Assembly: GCF_018919205.1 (NCBI RefSeq)
Contig: NZ_JAHLQN010000001.1
Coordinates: forward strand, 2,852,001-2,916,000
Length of the DNA stretch: 64,000 nucleotides
Source: Dysosmobacter acutus
GTDB taxonomy: Bacteria; Bacillota; Clostridia; Oscillospirales; Oscillospiraceae
Direction: 5' to 3'
The position numbers were made by a program, and so were the translations under genes. The notes under the pieces were generated by a model that was not told the DNA's origin, searched no databases, and saw nothing but the letters and a program-made list of their open reading frames with translations. Shown piece after piece: positions 61,784-64,000 of this stretch. Every line of letters begins with the position of its first letter. Position 1 is the stretch's first letter.

Positions 61784-61811
61784 AAAAGCGCGGAGCAGCT
61801 CTGCTCCGCGC
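61784..61811 (-). terminator. Terminator after the helicase gene
   Basis: GCGCGGAGCAG / CTGCTCCGCGC with a 2-nt centre and TTTT on the minus strand. Confidence 0.8.
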
Positions 61812-61816
61812 CTGGC

Positions 61817-62974
61817 CTATTCGACCTCCGTCAGCGTGCCGTCCTCGTTGAAGCACACGTTGATGATGTGGTTTTTGGTAAACTTGGCAATGTCGTCCAT
61901 CCGCATTTTGGAGGGATAGTCGGAGACAAAGGTCACCGCCACGCCGTGGCGTCTGGCCCGGCCCGTGCGACCGATGCGGTGGATGTAGTCCTGGTTTTCA
62001 TCCGGCACATCGCAGTTGAACACCGCGTCCACATCGTCCACGTCAATGCCCCGGGCCGCCACATCCGTGGCCACAAACACCCGCAGCTCGCCCTTGCGGA
62101 ACCGGTCCATCACCTGCTCCCGCTTGCGCTGCGGGATGTCGCCGTGGATGCACTCCGCGTCCACGCCCCGCATCTGCAAAAACTTGGTGATCCGCTCCGT
62201 TGAGCCCTTGGTGTTGCAAAAGACCATCACCCGCTCCAGCTCCCCGTTCTTGATGAGCTTCACAATGGCGTCGGTCTTTTCGCTCTGGGGCAGTTCCATG
62301 CGGAACTGGAGGATGTCCGGCTTGTTCTCCTCGTCGGGGCGTACCTCGATCTCCACTGCGTCCCGCTGATAGACCCAGGCGATGTCCATGACCTCCCGAG
62401 AGATGGTGGCGGAAAAGAGTCCTAAGTTCCGCCGCTTGTCCATCCGGTCCAGCAGCTTGGTCACATCGTGGATAAAGCCCATGTCCAGCATCCGGTCCGC
62501 CTCGTCCAGCACCACGGTCTGGGCCGTGTCCACCCGGACGGTGCGGCGCTTCATGTGGTCGGCCAGCCGCCCCGGCGTGGCCACCACGATCTGAGGCTTT
62601 TTCTTCAGCGCGTCGATCTGCTTGCCGATGGGCTGTCCGCCGTAAAGGCAGACGATCCGCACGCCGTTCCGGAAGGCGGCCAGGTCCCGCAGCTCCCCGG
62701 CGGTCTGCATGGCCAGCTCCCGTGTGGGGGCCAGGATCACCGCCTGCACCTCCTCATTGGCCGGGTCGATATGCTCGATAATGGGGATGCCGAAGGCAAA
62801 GGTCTTGCCCGTCCCGGTGGGCGCCTTGGCAATGACGTCCTTCCACTCCCGCATGGGCGGGATGCACCCGGCCTGCACCGGAGTGGACATCTCAATCCCT
62901 TTTTTCTCAATGGCGCGCATGATCTCCGGCGTCAGGCCCAGGGAGTCAAAGCGCACGCCCTGTGTAATTTCCAT
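61817..62974 (-). CDS. DEAD-box ATP-dependent RNA helicase
   Basis: 385 residues, the bare helicase core. Q motif region FDSLGLTPEIMRAIEKKGIE with TPVQ, Walker A KAPTGTGKTFAFG, DEAD in VLDEADRMLDMGF, SAT in FSATISREVMD, and HRIGRTGRARRHG motif VI. No C-terminal RNA-binding extension (unlike DbpA/CsdA). Unwinds RNA in ribosome assembly or decay; the exact role is open. Confidence 0.95.
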   Translation of the reverse strand: MEITQGVRFDSLGLTPEIMRAIEKKGIEMSTPVQAGCIPPMREWKDVIAKAPTGTGKTFAFGIPIIEHIDPANEEVQAVILAPTRELAMQTAGELRDLAAFRNGVRIVCLYGGQPIGKQIDALKKKPQIVVATPGRLADHMKRRTVRVDTAQTVVLDEADRMLDMGFIHDVTKLLDRMDKRRNLGLFSATISREVMDIAWVYQRDAVEIEVRPDEENKPDILQFRMELPQSEKTDAIVKLIKNGELERVMVFCNTKGSTERITKFLQMRGVDAECIHGDIPQRKREQVMDRFRKGELRVFVATDVAARGIDVDDVDAVFNCDVPDENQDYIHRIGRTGRARRHGVAVTFVSDYPSKMRMDDIAKFTKNHIINVCFNEDGTLTEVE

Positions 62975-63023
62975 AGCTTGTTCCTCTTATCCTCTATTCT
63001 ATCCCGCATGGTGCGCGATTTGC

Positions 63024-63054
63024 AAAAAAGTGACGGAAATACTCCGTCACTTTA
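63024..63054 (-). terminator. Second hairpin between glgP and the helicase gene
   Basis: AAAGTGACGGA / TCCGTCACTTT with T6 on the minus strand, 100 bases after the first glgP terminator; a backup terminator. Confidence 0.7.
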
Positions 63055-63121
63055 GATCATACCGGATTTTCGGCCAAAATGCAAGTAAAATCAGCTTTTT
63101 GAGTGAAAAGGCGCCTTCCAT

Positions 63122-63165
63122 CCGATAAAAAGACGCGGCGCCGATACGCCGCGTCCTTTTATCGG
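63122..63165 (-). terminator. glgP terminator
   Basis: Long stem built from CCGATAAAA and GACGCGGCG against CGCCGCGTC and TTTTATCGG, loop CCGATA. Confidence 0.88.
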
Positions 63166-63174
63166 ATTGTTGGA

Positions 63175-64000
63175 TCACCTGTGGTCCACGTGCCAGATGC
63201 GGTCAGCGTACTCCGCCACGGCCCGATCGGCGGCAAATATGCCGGAGCGGGCGATGTTGTGCAGGCTCATCCGGTTCCAAGCCGCCGGATCGGCGTAGGC
63301 TTCCACCATCCGCTTCTCCGCCGCGCAGTAGGCGGCAAAGTCCGCCAGCAGCAGATATTCGTCCGCCGCGCTGTTGCTCCCGGTCACCAGCCGGGCAAAG
63401 AGGTCCTCATAGCTCACCCCGTCCCGGAATCCGGTTTTCAGCTGATCCAGCGCCCGGCGGAGGATGGGGTCCCGTGCATAGAGCCGCTGGGGCAGGTAGC
63501 CACTAACCCTGAGCTCCGCCACCTCATCGGCGTGGAGGCCGAAGAGGAACATGTTCTCATCGCCTAACACGTCGTGCATCTCCACGTTGGCGCCGTCCAG
63601 GGTCCCCACCGTCAACGCGCCGTTCATCATGAACTTCATGTTGCCGGTGCCGCTGGCCTCCTTGCCCGCGGTGGAAATCTGCTGGCTGACCTCGCTGGCG
63701 GGGATCAGCCGCTCCGCCAGGGACACCCGGTAGTTCTCCAGAAACACCACCTGGAGCTTATCTTTGCAGATGGGATCGTGGTTGATCTGGTCCGCCAGGG
63801 AGTTGATGAGGTGGATGATCCGCTTGGCAACCGCATAGCCCGGCGCCGCCTTGGCGCCGAAGAGGAAGGTCTGGGGCTGCATGGTCCGGCCGGGATCGTC
63901 CTGAAGCTGCTGGTACAGGATGATGATATGCAGCGCGTTGAGAAGCTGACGCTTGTATTCGTGGAGCCGCTTGACCTGCACGTCGAAGATGGCGTCCGGG
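63175..64000 (-). CDS. glgP: Glycogen/starch phosphorylase, 3' part only
   Basis: The last 275 residues are visible; the gene continues past the right edge. The PLP-binding region KEASGTGNMKFMMNGALTVG with TLDGANVEM is intact, as are DAIFDVQVKRLHEYKRQLLN and FLENYRVSLAERLIPA. It splits glucose-1-phosphate off glycogen or maltodextrin. The stop is followed by a strong terminator. Confidence 0.97.
   Translation of the reverse strand, partial: PDAIFDVQVKRLHEYKRQLLNALHIIILYQQLQDDPGRTMQPQTFLFGAKAAPGYAVAKRIIHLINSLADQINHDPICKDKLQVVFLENYRVSLAERLIPASEVSQQISTAGKEASGTGNMKFMMNGALTVGTLDGANVEMHDVLGDENMFLFGLHADEVAELRVSGYLPQRLYARDPILRRALDQLKTGFRDGVSYEDLFARLVTGSNSAADEYLLLADFAAYCAAEKRMVEAYADPAAWNRMSLHNIARSGIFAADRAVAEYADRIWHVDHR

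Overview
The window looks like chromosomal DNA of a spore-forming, anaerobic, amino-acid-fermenting Clostridia member, most likely of the Oscillospiraceae group (Oscillibacter/Intestinimonas/Flavonifractor type). The reasons are: high GC with short intergenic gaps, strong GGAGG ribosome sites, a T-box leader on thrS, ferredoxin-dependent and CoA-transferase fermentation genes, the spore pair cwlJ-gerQ, a GerMN lipoprotein, and a complete-looking hydroxyglutarate block for glutamate fermentation. This placement is inference from gene content. No tRNA, rRNA, CRISPR array, insertion sequence or phage gene was seen.

Layout. 1-2992 (minus): TAXI-type TRAP transporter (binding protein, DUF1850 protein, fused permease cut by the window edge). 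3373-5513: thrS with terminator, T-box and promoter. 5755-10182: housekeeping and small genes (DUF1624 protein, LysR regulator, DUF2089 regulator with membrane partner, maltose-type acetyltransferase, ychF with a coupled 72-residue protein). 10401-11069: AT-rich CPBP protease. 11293-16845: HtrA-like protease, then a plus operon of FAD protein, 2-hydroxyacid dehydrogenase and iron alcohol dehydrogenase. 16885-18825: GntR-ABC exporter operon. 19016-21448: asnS and a lipoprotein.

21789-32156 is the most unusual region. It is visibly richer in A+T than its neighbours. An IclR regulator is transcribed away from a ten-gene plus operon: four-subunit 2-oxoacid:ferredoxin oxidoreductase, CoA-transferase, lactate/malate-type dehydrogenase, M20 deacylase, nitrilase-family amidase and GltS-like symporter. 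It reads as a self-contained import, hydrolysis, oxidation and CoA-transfer route for an unidentified 2-hydroxy/2-oxo acid derivative. Matching TCCGATAATCG operator-like sites sit just after both divergent promoters.

32521-46414: DUF1294, D-Ala-D-Ala carboxypeptidase, ComEA-like protein with a two-component system and GerMN lipoprotein, nitroreductase, spore cwlJ-gerQ, an unusual HAD protein, an SDR, a frameshifted MATE transporter, and a sugar-type ABC importer operon ending in a pseudouridine-phosphate-glycosidase-like gene. 46615-48810: a GDSL-SLH surface esterase behind an AraC regulator.

49013-57085 is the glutamate block: gctAB (plus) converges on gcdC-gcdD-gcdA-hgdB-hgdA-hgdC (minus). 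Together these activate (R)-2-hydroxyglutarate as CoA ester, dehydrate it to glutaconyl-CoA and decarboxylate that to crotonyl-CoA. The two transcription units, 8.3 kb apart, begin with nearly the same ~52-bp promoter element, which points to a shared regulator. 57359-64000: lpdA-lplA, an OppA-like lipoprotein, a DEAD-box helicase and the 3' part of glycogen phosphorylase.
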